Made by a program: the position numbers and the translations under genes
From: Cyclobacteriaceae bacterium
GTDB lineage: Bacteria; Bacteroidota; Bacteroidia; Cytophagales; Cyclobacteriaceae
Direction: 5' to 3'
Length of the DNA: 8,145 bases
Assembly (NCBI GenBank): GCA_025363495.1
Contig: JANYDR010000224.1
Span: 1 to 8,145, forward strand
Notes under the pieces: model-generated
Databases searched by the model: none
The model's input: the letters and a program-made list of their open reading frames with translations, nothing else
What the model was told of the DNA's origin: nothing
In this document: positions 1-6,972 of the stretch, piece by piece
How positions within the stretch are numbered: position 1 is the stretch's first letter
Layout of the letters: each line of letters starts with the position of its first letter

Positions 1-940
1 CGTCAAAGTCCTGAGATTTTAGTGTATCGATGAGTGATTTAGGGTCAGAAAAATTCTCGGCGTCCCAGGTAAAGATTTTATACTTATCCATATAGTGGAT
101 ATCCAGCACAATGGCATCAGCAGGAATCTTTTTCTCACGAAAAGTCCGGGCTATGTTCATTACTTCCTTATCGGGATAATAACTATACCGGCATTGTTGA
201 TATCCAAGACTCCATTTGGGAGGAAGTTGTATGCGTCCGGTGAGCCAGGTGTAATGCTGAATGATTTCAGCCACGGATTCGCCATGAATGAAATAGTAGT
301 TCATCTCTCCGGCATCCGCAGAGAAACTTGAGAAGCGATTGTTTGAAGCACCGAAATTGAAAAACGTCTTATGAGTGTTGTCAAGGAAAATTCCGTATTG
401 AAGATTATGATGAAGTCCGATATAAAATGGCATGCTGCAATACAAAGGATCAGCCCCGGAATGATACCCGTAGGCATCAGAATTCCAGTTTTGATAGCCA
501 TGGCCCTTCCTGTCAAGAGGTCCTGTCTTCTCTCCAAGTCCTATAAATCGTTCTCCTTCCTGAAGCTCTTTATAAGCAGTCACCTGATCACCGATCCAGG
601 AAGTACCCAGTCCCTGGTCTTCTTTACTCAAGACGTTACCATCAGCATTTTTAAATGTGAAAGAAGCGGACCCTTTTAAAATTGTAAGTTCAAGATGTTC
701 ACTTTTAATTTTAATGCTTTCAGAAAGATCTTCTATAGAAATGGAAGCTGACAGGGGAGTGGCAGACACAGCGTATGAAAAATCCTCAAAGACTTCAGAC
801 CGGGAAATAGTTACTTGAAATATCGAATTCGAAAATGCTCTTACGCGGAAGCTTCCTTCTTCCGTTTTTCCTATAATTCCATTTTCAATTTTTTGTGTTG
901 TCTTGACAATTCCTAGTCGTTTACTCAGGACTGACTGCAT
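1..940 (-). CDS. Glycoside hydrolase family 31 (alpha-glucosidase/alpha-xylosidase type), N-terminal part, cut by left edge
   Basis: GH31 enzymes release terminal alpha-linked sugars (alpha-glucosidase, alpha-xylosidase and related activities) by a retaining mechanism. I translated 313 residues from the ATG at 938-940. Residues about 20-230 read as the N-terminal beta-sandwich (galactose-mutarotase-like) domain, with the family stretch FIGLGEKTGPLDRKG at 132-146 and YGIFLDNTHKTFFNFG at 182-197. The TIM barrel opens at LPPKWSLGYQQCRYSYYP (239-256), followed by ADAIVLDIHYMD (274-285), where Asp280 matches the conserved substrate-site aspartate after the second strand. The WxDMNE nucleophile region lies beyond the window, so activity cannot be judged. 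The start MQSVLSKRLG has no hydrophobic signal segment, which suggests a cytoplasmic enzyme. The gene lies 82 bp downstream of the LacI-type regulator on the same strand and may share its transcript. The family is certain. The exact substrate is unknown. Confidence 0.93.
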   Translation of the reverse strand, partial: MQSVLSKRLGIVKTTQKIENGIIGKTEEGSFRVRAFSNSIFQVTISRSEVFEDFSYAVSATPLSASISIEDLSESIKIKSEHLELTILKGSASFTFKNADGNVLSKEDQGLGTSWIGDQVTAYKELQEGERFIGLGEKTGPLDRKGHGYQNWNSDAYGYHSGADPLYCSMPFYIGLHHNLQYGIFLDNTHKTFFNFGASNNRFSSFSADAGEMNYYFIHGESVAEIIQHYTWLTGRIQLPPKWSLGYQQCRYSYYPDKEVMNIARTFREKKIPADAIVLDIHYMDKYKIFTWDAENFSDPKSLIDTLKSQDFD

Positions 941-1008
941 AGTAGTTTCTTATTAAAGCAAGTAAGGCAAAAGAAACACCTGACCTGGAAATTTTGTTTT
1001 TAAAATTC

Positions 1009-1022
1009 AGAAAACGGTTGCG
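1009..1022. promoter_or_regulatory. Weak operator-like half-site upstream of the GH31 gene
   Basis: The 82-bp gap between the regulator stop and the GH31 start contains TTGCG (1018-1022) preceded by ACGG and the poorly matching arm AGAAA (1009-1013). TTGCG is the same arm as in the operator-like repeats upstream of susC, and the central CG is kept. Only one arm matches well, so this is a tentative second target of the LacI-type repressor, just upstream of the hydrolase gene. I see no convincing -33/-7 promoter in the gap. Confidence 0.25.
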
Positions 1023-2072
1023 TTACTTTTTCTTTGCAGCTTTTCGAATGGAAGATTCTCTGATAATCAGCTTTGTCTTGAGTGTTTTTGTTTCAGGTTG
1101 TGGATCCCCCTGGTCTTTGTCACCAACTTCTATCTGACGGATCAAAAGCCGTGCAGCCTCCTGGCCCATTTCAAACCCTGGCTGATCTACTGTGGTGAGA
1201 GATGGTTCGATCAACGATCCGTAAGACCAATTACTAAAGCCCACGAGGCCAACATCTTGCGGAATTTTAAGGCCTTTTTCTTTTATAGCCATCATTGCGC
1301 CCATGGCAATAGGATCACTGTGAGCAAAAATCGCATCCGGAGGATTTGGCAATGACAGGAGCTTCTTGGTTGCTTTCTTTCCGTCCTCCTGACTTCCCGA
1401 AGGGCATTCCTGTATTAAAGATTCTTTGATTTCCATTTTGTGCTCTTTAAGAGAATCCAGGTAGCCTCTTTTCCTGTCTGCGCTTATTAGCAGACCGGAA
1501 GCGCCTTCTAAATGGGCTATTTCAGTATATCCCTGATCAATAAGGTGGTCAACAGCCTCCTTTGCGCCAGTATAATCGTCAACGATTACTTTACTTGTAT
1601 TGGGATTGTTATACATTCTGTCGTAAAAAACCACTGGGACACCTTTTGAAATGATAGATTCAATGTGGTCAAAGTTCTTTGTTTCACGTGACAGGGAAAT
1701 CAACATTCCGTCTACACGGCTATTGAAAAGGGCCTTTATATCTGTTTTTTCACGTTCATAAGACTCATTTGAGTGGGCTAAAATGACGCTATAACCAGCC
1801 TGATATGCCACATCTTCGATACCACTAATGACTGTGGAAAAGAAAAAATGGACCAGTTCGGGGATTATTACACCGATTGTGTTCGTTTTTTTCTGCCGAA
1901 GACTCAACGCTACTATGTTTGGTTGATAGTTCAGCTTTTCAGCCAATGCATGGACTGCCTTTTTAGTTTCAGAGCTGATGTCTGGATGGTCTTTAAGGGC
2001 TCTCGAAACCGTTGACGGAGAAATGCCGAGCTCTCTGGCGATGTCTTTGATGGTAACTTGATTAAATCTCAT
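1023..2072 (-). CDS. LacI/GalR-family transcriptional regulator
   Basis: This is a complete 349-residue protein, the normal length for the family. The N-terminal helix-turn-helix is at residues 6-30 (VTIKDIARELGISPSTVSRAL) and the hinge helix at about 50-60 (PNIVALSLRQ). The hinge leucine (Leu58) is in the position that in LacI/PurR inserts into the central CpG of the operator. Residues about 64-340 form the periplasmic-binding-protein-like sugar domain, with TNTIGVIIPEL at 63-73, VDGMLISLS at 120-128, PDAIFAHSDPIAMGAM at 245-260 and SLTTVDQPGFEMG at 291-303. The start MRFNQVTIKDIA fits the family. The protein would bind as a dimer to the inverted repeats in the divergent intergenic region and respond to a cytoplasmic sugar or sugar phosphate made from the imported glycan. 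The effector cannot be read from sequence. Repression is the usual mode, but activation cannot be excluded. Confidence 0.96.
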   Translation of the reverse strand: MRFNQVTIKDIARELGISPSTVSRALKDHPDISSETKKAVHALAEKLNYQPNIVALSLRQKKTNTIGVIIPELVHFFFSTVISGIEDVAYQAGYSVILAHSNESYEREKTDIKALFNSRVDGMLISLSRETKNFDHIESIISKGVPVVFYDRMYNNPNTSKVIVDDYTGAKEAVDHLIDQGYTEIAHLEGASGLLISADRKRGYLDSLKEHKMEIKESLIQECPSGSQEDGKKATKKLLSLPNPPDAIFAHSDPIAMGAMMAIKEKGLKIPQDVGLVGFSNWSYGSLIEPSLTTVDQPGFEMGQEAARLLIRQIEVGDKDQGDPQPETKTLKTKLIIRESSIRKAAKKK

Positions 2073-2126
2073 GTTTTTGACGCTAAATAGATTAATTAAT
2101 GACCGATTTGGGTGATTTTAGAATCA

Positions 2127-2142
2127 TCGCAAACGATTGCGA
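2127..2142. promoter_or_regulatory. LacI-type operator, site 1
   Basis: TCGCAA-ACGA-TTGCGA is an inverted repeat with perfect 6-bp arms around a 4-bp spacer containing the central CG. This is the architecture expected for LacI/GalR-family dimers, whose hinge leucine contacts a central CpG. It lies between the divergent lacI-type and susC-type genes, 54 bp from the regulator start codon and about 44 bp upstream of the candidate susC promoter. It could serve autoregulation, susCD control, or both. Binding by the neighbouring regulator is inferred from position and symmetry. Confidence 0.68.
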
Positions 2143-2175
2143 CTTCGATTCCATTAAAATAATATGAATAAATTG

Positions 2176-2192
2176 ACGTAAACGCGTTGCGT
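2176..2192. promoter_or_regulatory. LacI-type operator-like site 2, overlapping the promoter -33 element
   Basis: ACGTAA-ACGCG-TTGCGT has arms that match as an inverted repeat in 5 of 6 positions around a 5-bp CG-containing spacer. It shares the CGxAA and TTGCG arms with site 1, about 50 bp away centre to centre. The right arm covers the TTG of the candidate susC promoter, so occupancy would block RNA polymerase. The spacer is one base longer than in site 1, so this match is less secure. Confidence 0.42.
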
Positions 2193-2216
2193 AATCTTAA
2201 TTTCAAAGTAATATTG
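2186..2216 (+). promoter_or_regulatory. Candidate Bacteroidota-type promoter of the susC-susD operon
   Basis: TTG at 2187-2189 (-33 element) is followed after 19 bp by TAATATTG at 2209-2216. The latter matches 5 of the 6 fixed positions of the TAnnTTTG -7 box known from Bacteroides and Flavobacterium. The spacing fits that class. Transcription would start near 2220-2225, giving a leader of roughly 65 bases. A sigma70-like alternative (TTGACG 2173-2178, CTTAAT 2196-2201, 17-bp spacer) overlaps it and is a poorer fit for this phylum. The start site is not determined. Confidence 0.4.
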
Positions 2217-2244
2217 ATTCAAATATGTCCGTAAAATAGTTCTT

Positions 2245-2283
2245 TAAACACGTTAAACCCAATTAGTAAACCCAAACTAAACC
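2245..2283 (+). repeat. TAAAC(C) short direct repeats in the susC leader
   Basis: TAAACCCAA occurs twice exactly (2254-2262 and 2267-2275), with a partial copy TAAACC at 2278-2283 and TAAACA at 2245-2250. The units lie in the presumed untranslated leader directly before the susC start, which has no Shine-Dalgarno sequence. They may be an A/C-rich unstructured initiation region, a binding site for a regulator or small RNA, or chance in AT-rich DNA. Confidence 0.4.
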
Positions 2284-2286
2284 TGT

Positions 2287-5200
2287 ATGACCAAATTTTA
2301 CTTACTAGTCAAAAGGGTTCTGCCAGTTCTGTTCCTCGTTGCATGTTATTCCATGGCGTTGGCACAGGGTAGGACCGTTTCCGGTAAGGTCACATCATCA
2401 GATGATGGATCTTCTGTACCTGGAGTTAACATTCTCGAAAAGGGAACCAGTAATGGTACCGTTACCGATGCCGATGGTAACTACCGCATCAGTGTTGGAG
2501 ACAATGCAACACTTGTTTTTTCATTTGTAGGGTATACCACGCAAGAAACGGCGGTAGGATCACAATCGGTACTAAATGTAACGATGAGTTCTGATGTCAA
2601 GGCGCTTCAGGAAGTTGTGGTTATTGGTTATGGAACGCAAGAGGCCAAGGATGTAACAGGAACTCTGGTGCAATTGAAATCAGAGAACTTCAATCCCGGC
2701 GTAATCACTTCTCCAGAGCAATTAATGCAAGGAAAAGTAGCCGGTGTACAAATTACATCTAATAGCGGTGAGCCAGGTGCGATTAATACTATTCGTATTC
2801 GTGGTACAAGCTCCGTATTAGGAGGTAATCAACCATTGTATGTGGTTGATGGTGTGCCTATTACCAATGATGACATCGGTAACGGTAGTGCCGGTGGCGC
2901 AGGAGCAACACCTGCTCGTAACCCATTGAACTTTCTAAACCCTAACGATATTGCAACAATGGATGTCTTGAAAGATGCATCTGCAACTGCTATTTACGGT
3001 TCTCGTGGTGCTAATGGTGTAATCATCATTACTACTAAGAGAGGAAAGTCAGGTACTCCCAAACTTGATTTCAATTTCCAGACAAGTGTTGCCAACTTAT
3101 CCAAGAGGTATGACTTGATGGACCGCCAGACCTTCTTAAATGCATACGATAAGTATAATGGTGCTGGTGCATCAAAAGCTATTGATCATGGTGGCGATAC
3201 AGACTGGCAGAATGTTGTAACAAGACAAGCGGTAACCAAACAATATGGTCTATCGTATGGTGGTGGTGATAAGTCTGGTAGTTATTTATTCTCGACCAGC
3301 TATATGGATCAGGAAGGTATCGTTAAGAACAGCGGTTTAAAAAGATTCTCATTGAGGTTCAATGGTGACAAAAAGTTCTTGAACGACAAACTTGTTGTAA
3401 CGACGTCATTTACAATCTCTCAAACGCATGATGACCAGGTGCCTATCACTGTTAACTCAGGATTCGAAGGCGACCTTTGGGGTAATGCTTTGAAGCAGGC
3501 TCCTTCAAACCCTATTTTAGATTACAGAGCTGCCAATGATCCTAATCGTGATCCAAGTGGATACTTTCAGTTAGCGAATACTGAACCAAATCCTCTTGCG
3601 ATGATTAATCTCAGTAAGCTTTATACAAATTCATTACGTGCTCTTGGTTCTATTGGAGCGGAATATGAAATTGTAAAAGGTTTGAAATTCAAGACAGTTT
3701 ATGGTTTTGATCAGACGATTTCTCAAAGAAGAGCGGCTTATTCACCATTGCTTAACGTAACTGGTATATATAAAATAGGTCAGGCTTATTTTAATGACAA
3801 TGCTCAGACTAACAACCTGTGGGAGAATTACTTCACTTATGAAAAGAAGTTTGGTAATGTCAACTTTACTGGATTGGCTGGTTATTCATATCAAAGCTTT
3901 AATACTGTGACCTCTGCCTTTCAGGTAAGTCGTTTCCGTTCTAACAGCCTTGATGATATTCTTAATAACGTAGCGTCTTCTGATCAGGGTCACCTTGGAG
4001 GTGCCGTGGCTGTTAACTCTGGAAATACAACAGATGAACTTCAGTCATATTATGGTAGGTTCAATGCGTCAATAAGCGATAAGTACATCTTTACGGCCAC
4101 TGTTCGTGCAGACGGTTCTACTCGTTTCGGAGGTAACAATAAATATGGTGTTTTCCCTAGCGGTGCCTTCAAATGGAGATTGAGCGAAGAAGATTTCGTA
4201 CCAGATGCATTCTCTGATTTGAATATGAGAATCAGTTATGGAGTTACCGGTAATCAATCTTTTGGTCATAATCTTTATGATACAAGAAGCCGTTATGGTA
4301 ACTGGTCAATTACTACTGCGGGTGATAATACTCAAGGTGGAGGTTTCGGACCAGTATCCTTTAACAACCCGAATTTGAAATGGGAGTCAACGGCACAAGC
4401 CAATCTTGGATTTGACTTTGGATTGTTGAACAATCGTTTAAGAGGTTCACTTGACTTCTATAACAAGAACACAACAAACTTGCTGACAATTACTTATGCA
4501 GCTCAGCCAGCTCCGAATCCATTTGTTTACCAAAACCTTCCTGCAAACATTATCAATCAGGGAGTTGAATTGGGCATCAGCTATGATATCATTGCCAACT
4601 CTGCCCTTAAATGGACTTCTTCATTCAACATGGCTTATAACCACAATGAGGTAAAGAACCTTGGTACTTTCTACAATGCTGGTGAAATAAACGGTCAGGG
4701 TTTGTCAGGTGCTTATTCTCAGCGTATTGCTGATGGACAGCCACTTTACTCATTCTACGTTCGTGAATTTGCAGGCTTCGATGCCAATGGTATTGCAAAA
4801 TATACAGGTGGTGATGTACAGAAATTTGTTGGAAAGTCTCCGCTTCCTAAATGGAACCTTGGATGGACTAACACCTTTAATTACAAAAACTTCGACTTGA
4901 GCGTATTCTTTACTGGTCAGCTCGGACAGTATGTTTATAGCAATACTGCGAACGCCTTCTTCACTGCGGGATCACTTGCTAACGGACGTAACACAACCAG
5001 GGACATTCCATTAACAAATGAGAACAAGCTGAATGCACCGGATGTATCAACCCGTTTCTTATATGATGCATCTTTTGTAAGACTTCAAAATGTGAGCTTT
5101 GGCTACAATTTCAAACCTAAAGCTGGCGTTTTCCAGAACCTTAAGATTTTTGTGACAGGTGCAAACCTTTTTGTTATCACAAATTATCCTTACCAGGATC

Positions 5201-5325
5201 CTGAGGTTAGCGTTCCTAAGCCTGTAACACTGGGAAGCACCCCTCCAGTTGCAGTTGCAGGTATTGACTACACAACATATCCGCGTGCCAGGACTTTTTC
5301 CCTTGGAATCAACGCAACCTTTTAA
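2287..5325 (+). CDS. SusC/RagA-family TonB-linked outer-membrane transporter
   Basis: SusC proteins are outer-membrane beta-barrels that import glycan fragments with TonB energy, capped by a SusD lipoprotein. The 1012-residue length is typical. Residues 1-26 are a signal peptide, probably cut after ALA. Residues about 28-103 are the carboxypeptidase-regulatory-like domain (GKVTSSDDGSSVPGVNI, GTVTDADGNYRISV). The TonB-box region is EVVVIGYGTQ (109-118). The plug domain spans about 120-255 and includes the family signatures LYVVDGVPI (184-192) and LKDASATAIYGSRGANG (228-244). The barrel follows and ends in RTFSLGINATF with a C-terminal Phe, the usual outer-membrane insertion signal. There is no N-terminal STN domain, so signalling to an anti-sigma factor is unlikely. 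That fits control by the adjacent LacI-type protein. The start ATG directly precedes the signal peptide, with no Shine-Dalgarno sequence. The substrate is unknown. Confidence 0.97.
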   Translation: MTKFYLLVKRVLPVLFLVACYSMALAQGRTVSGKVTSSDDGSSVPGVNILEKGTSNGTVTDADGNYRISVGDNATLVFSFVGYTTQETAVGSQSVLNVTMSSDVKALQEVVVIGYGTQEAKDVTGTLVQLKSENFNPGVITSPEQLMQGKVAGVQITSNSGEPGAINTIRIRGTSSVLGGNQPLYVVDGVPITNDDIGNGSAGGAGATPARNPLNFLNPNDIATMDVLKDASATAIYGSRGANGVIIITTKRGKSGTPKLDFNFQTSVANLSKRYDLMDRQTFLNAYDKYNGAGASKAIDHGGDTDWQNVVTRQAVTKQYGLSYGGGDKSGSYLFSTSYMDQEGIVKNSGLKRFSLRFNGDKKFLNDKLVVTTSFTISQTHDDQVPITVNSGFEGDLWGNALKQAPSNPILDYRAANDPNRDPSGYFQLANTEPNPLAMINLSKLYTNSLRALGSIGAEYEIVKGLKFKTVYGFDQTISQRRAAYSPLLNVTGIYKIGQAYFNDNAQTNNLWENYFTYEKKFGNVNFTGLAGYSYQSFNTVTSAFQVSRFRSNSLDDILNNVASSDQGHLGGAVAVNSGNTTDELQSYYGRFNASISDKYIFTATVRADGSTRFGGNNKYGVFPSGAFKWRLSEEDFVPDAFSDLNMRISYGVTGNQSFGHNLYDTRSRYGNWSITTAGDNTQGGGFGPVSFNNPNLKWESTAQANLGFDFGLLNNRLRGSLDFYNKNTTNLLTITYAAQPAPNPFVYQNLPANIINQGVELGISYDIIANSALKWTSSFNMAYNHNEVKNLGTFYNAGEINGQGLSGAYSQRIADGQPLYSFYVREFAGFDANGIAKYTGGDVQKFVGKSPLPKWNLGWTNTFNYKNFDLSVFFTGQLGQYVYSNTANAFFTAGSLANGRNTTRDIPLTNENKLNAPDVSTRFLYDASFVRLQNVSFGYNFKPKAGVFQNLKIFVTGANLFVITNYPYQDPEVSVPKPVTLGSTPPVAVAGIDYTTYPRARTFSLGINATF

Positions 5326-5345
5326 TTAAATAACTATACCCAATT

Positions 5346-6893
5346 ATGAATAATTTAACCCGATTTATTGCAGTAGTAGCGGCCGTAGGCTCTATAACTG
5401 CTTGTACCGATCTCGTTACAAAAGAGGTCGATTCAAAAGTGGTGGTGACTAGCGCGAATGGTACAACTAACATTGTCCCTAGCGATGCCTTAACAGGTTC
5501 TTATAATGCTTTGAGTGCTTTTACAGACCAGGCTAGTATCTATTCTTTGCTTGAGCATACTTCTGATGAATTGATTCCACCTACACGTGGAGTTGACTGG
5601 AGTGATAATGGTGTTTGGCGCTCATTGTATACTCATACCTGGGACCCATCTCATTCCAACATTAACAATGCTTGGAATACGTTGAACCAGAATGCTTACA
5701 ACACTCAATTTATTCTCGAAGCTGGTGGTGTTTCTACTCAGCAGGCCGCGGAAGCTAAGTTTCTTCAGGGCTTCAACCAGTATTACATCATCGATTTCTG
5801 GGGTCTTTTGCCACAACGTAAGACAAGTGAAGGCGTTACTGTTAATCCGAAAGTGCTGTCGCGTACTGATGGATTTGCTGTAGTTGAGAAGAATTTTCTA
5901 GATGCGCTATCAGCTTTACCTACAGTTGCGGCTGGTGCTGTTCCTCAGCCACAAGCTTCTAAAGCTGCGGCAAACGCAATGCTCTCAAGATTGTATTTGA
6001 ACAAGGGTGTATATACGGCTGCGAGTGCAGTTGGACCTTACACTTTTGCGCCTGCCGATATGGGTTTGGTTATCAAATATGCCTCTGCAGTTATGGCTGA
6101 TGGATATAAATTGAATGATGATTATTTTGCCAATTTCATGGCTACAGGACCAAGCACAGAAATAATCCTTACCAGCGTTCAGGGTACTCCTCAGAACAGA
6201 GTGTACATGACTTTGCACTACAACCAGAACCCAAGCGGTTGGAATGGTTTTGCGACGTTGTCAGATTTCTACAATAAATTTGATAATGCTGATAAAAGAA
6301 AAGGTATTCCAGCAGGACAGATCCCAGGACTTCCTTTCGGAAAGACTTCAGCGAGCAACTTTGCGGGTATCGGGCTTGGATTCCTTGCTGGTCAGCAGTA
6401 TAATGATGACGGAACTCCTATCACTGATACTCGTACTGGTCTTCCATTACAGTTCTCTGCTGATGTTCCTCTTTCAGGTGCTGCTACCAATAAAGGTATA
6501 CGCGCAATGAAGTATCATCCTGCGTTCTACGGTAGCTATATACTACTCCGTTTTGGTGAAGTTTACTTGAATATGATCGAAGCGAAAGTTCGCGGGGGAT
6601 CAGACCCAAGCAGCTCAACTACAGCTTTGCAAGACATGAACACTCTTCGTGCAAAACGTGGTGCAGCGCCATTGGCAGCTGTTACTCTTCAGGATGTCCT
6701 TGATGAGCGTGGCCGTGAATTGTATTGGGAAGGCATACGCAGAATTGACTTGGTCCGTTTTGGAAAGTTCAATGATGCGTGGTCTGAAAAAGGAGCGAAT
6801 GCAGATCCTTTCCGTGTGATTTACACAATACCACAACTTGCAGTTGACTCTAATCCGAACCTGAAACAGAATCCAGGATACGGCGGTAACTAG
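5346..6893 (+). CDS. SusD/RagB-family surface glycan-binding lipoprotein
   Basis: SusD proteins sit on the cell surface as the lid of the SusC barrel and bind the glycan. The 515-residue protein starts with a lipoprotein signal, with lipobox ITAC and acylated Cys20. Family hallmarks are WNTLNQNAYNTQFIL (110-124), AKFLQGFNQYYIIDFWG (137-153), the helical repeat-like segment KAAANAMLSRLYLNKG (206-221), ILLRFGEVYLNMIEAKV (399-415), DERGRELYWEGIRRIDLVRF (453-472) and the C-terminal IPQLAVDSNPNLKQNPGY (495-512). The gene begins 20 bp after the susC stop on the same strand, which implies co-transcription and a 1:1 complex. It ends with adjacent in-frame stops TAG TAA, followed by a strong terminator. 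The binding specificity is not readable from sequence. Confidence 0.97.
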   Translation: MNNLTRFIAVVAAVGSITACTDLVTKEVDSKVVVTSANGTTNIVPSDALTGSYNALSAFTDQASIYSLLEHTSDELIPPTRGVDWSDNGVWRSLYTHTWDPSHSNINNAWNTLNQNAYNTQFILEAGGVSTQQAAEAKFLQGFNQYYIIDFWGLLPQRKTSEGVTVNPKVLSRTDGFAVVEKNFLDALSALPTVAAGAVPQPQASKAAANAMLSRLYLNKGVYTAASAVGPYTFAPADMGLVIKYASAVMADGYKLNDDYFANFMATGPSTEIILTSVQGTPQNRVYMTLHYNQNPSGWNGFATLSDFYNKFDNADKRKGIPAGQIPGLPFGKTSASNFAGIGLGFLAGQQYNDDGTPITDTRTGLPLQFSADVPLSGAATNKGIRAMKYHPAFYGSYILLRFGEVYLNMIEAKVRGGSDPSSSTTALQDMNTLRAKRGAAPLAAVTLQDVLDERGRELYWEGIRRIDLVRFGKFNDAWSEKGANADPFRVIYTIPQLAVDSNPNLKQNPGYGGN

Positions 6894-6913
6894 TAAGATT
6901 TAATTTCTCTTAT

Positions 6914-6948
6914 ATAAAAAGGCAAGATTGAATATCTTGCCTTTTTAT
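6914..6948 (+). terminator. Rho-independent terminator after the susC-susD operon
   Basis: GGCAAGAT (6921-6928) and ATCTTGCC (6934-6941) form a perfect 8-bp stem with the 5-base loop TGAAT. T5 follows at 6942-6946. The preceding A5 pairs with the T run, so the stem can extend to 15 bp (6914-6948). It lies 20 bases after the susD stop and only 24 bases before the next start codon. It should end or attenuate the susCD transcript. Confidence 0.9.
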
Positions 6949-6972
6949 TTGTTTAAAGAGTTACCCACAAGA

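Noticed and set aside
301..679. Open frames on both strands between 301 and 679
   Set aside because: They lie wholly within the GH31 coding sequence in other frames and have no recognisable domains. The GH31 frame has clear family motifs throughout.
990..1007. AATTTT/AAAATT inverted repeat after the LacI-type gene, considered as a terminator
   Set aside because: The stem is only 6 bp of A-T pairs with no G-C core, so it would be too weak. The regulator and GH31 gene may be co-transcribed.
1098..1355. Plus-strand open frame of 85 codons opposite the LacI-type gene
   Set aside because: It is antisense to the conserved sugar-binding domain and has no homology-like motifs, so it is a shadow frame.
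2091..2100. ATTAATTAAT palindrome near the regulator start
   Set aside because: It is a perfect 10-bp palindrome but wholly A-T in AT-rich DNA, with no second copy and no central CG. I cannot support an operator or promoter call.
4069..4269. Short frames antisense or out of frame within susC and susD (for example 4069-4269, 4709-4900, 5985-6218, 6244-6510)
   Set aside because: All overlap well-supported SusC/SusD coding sequence and have no independent start signals or domains.
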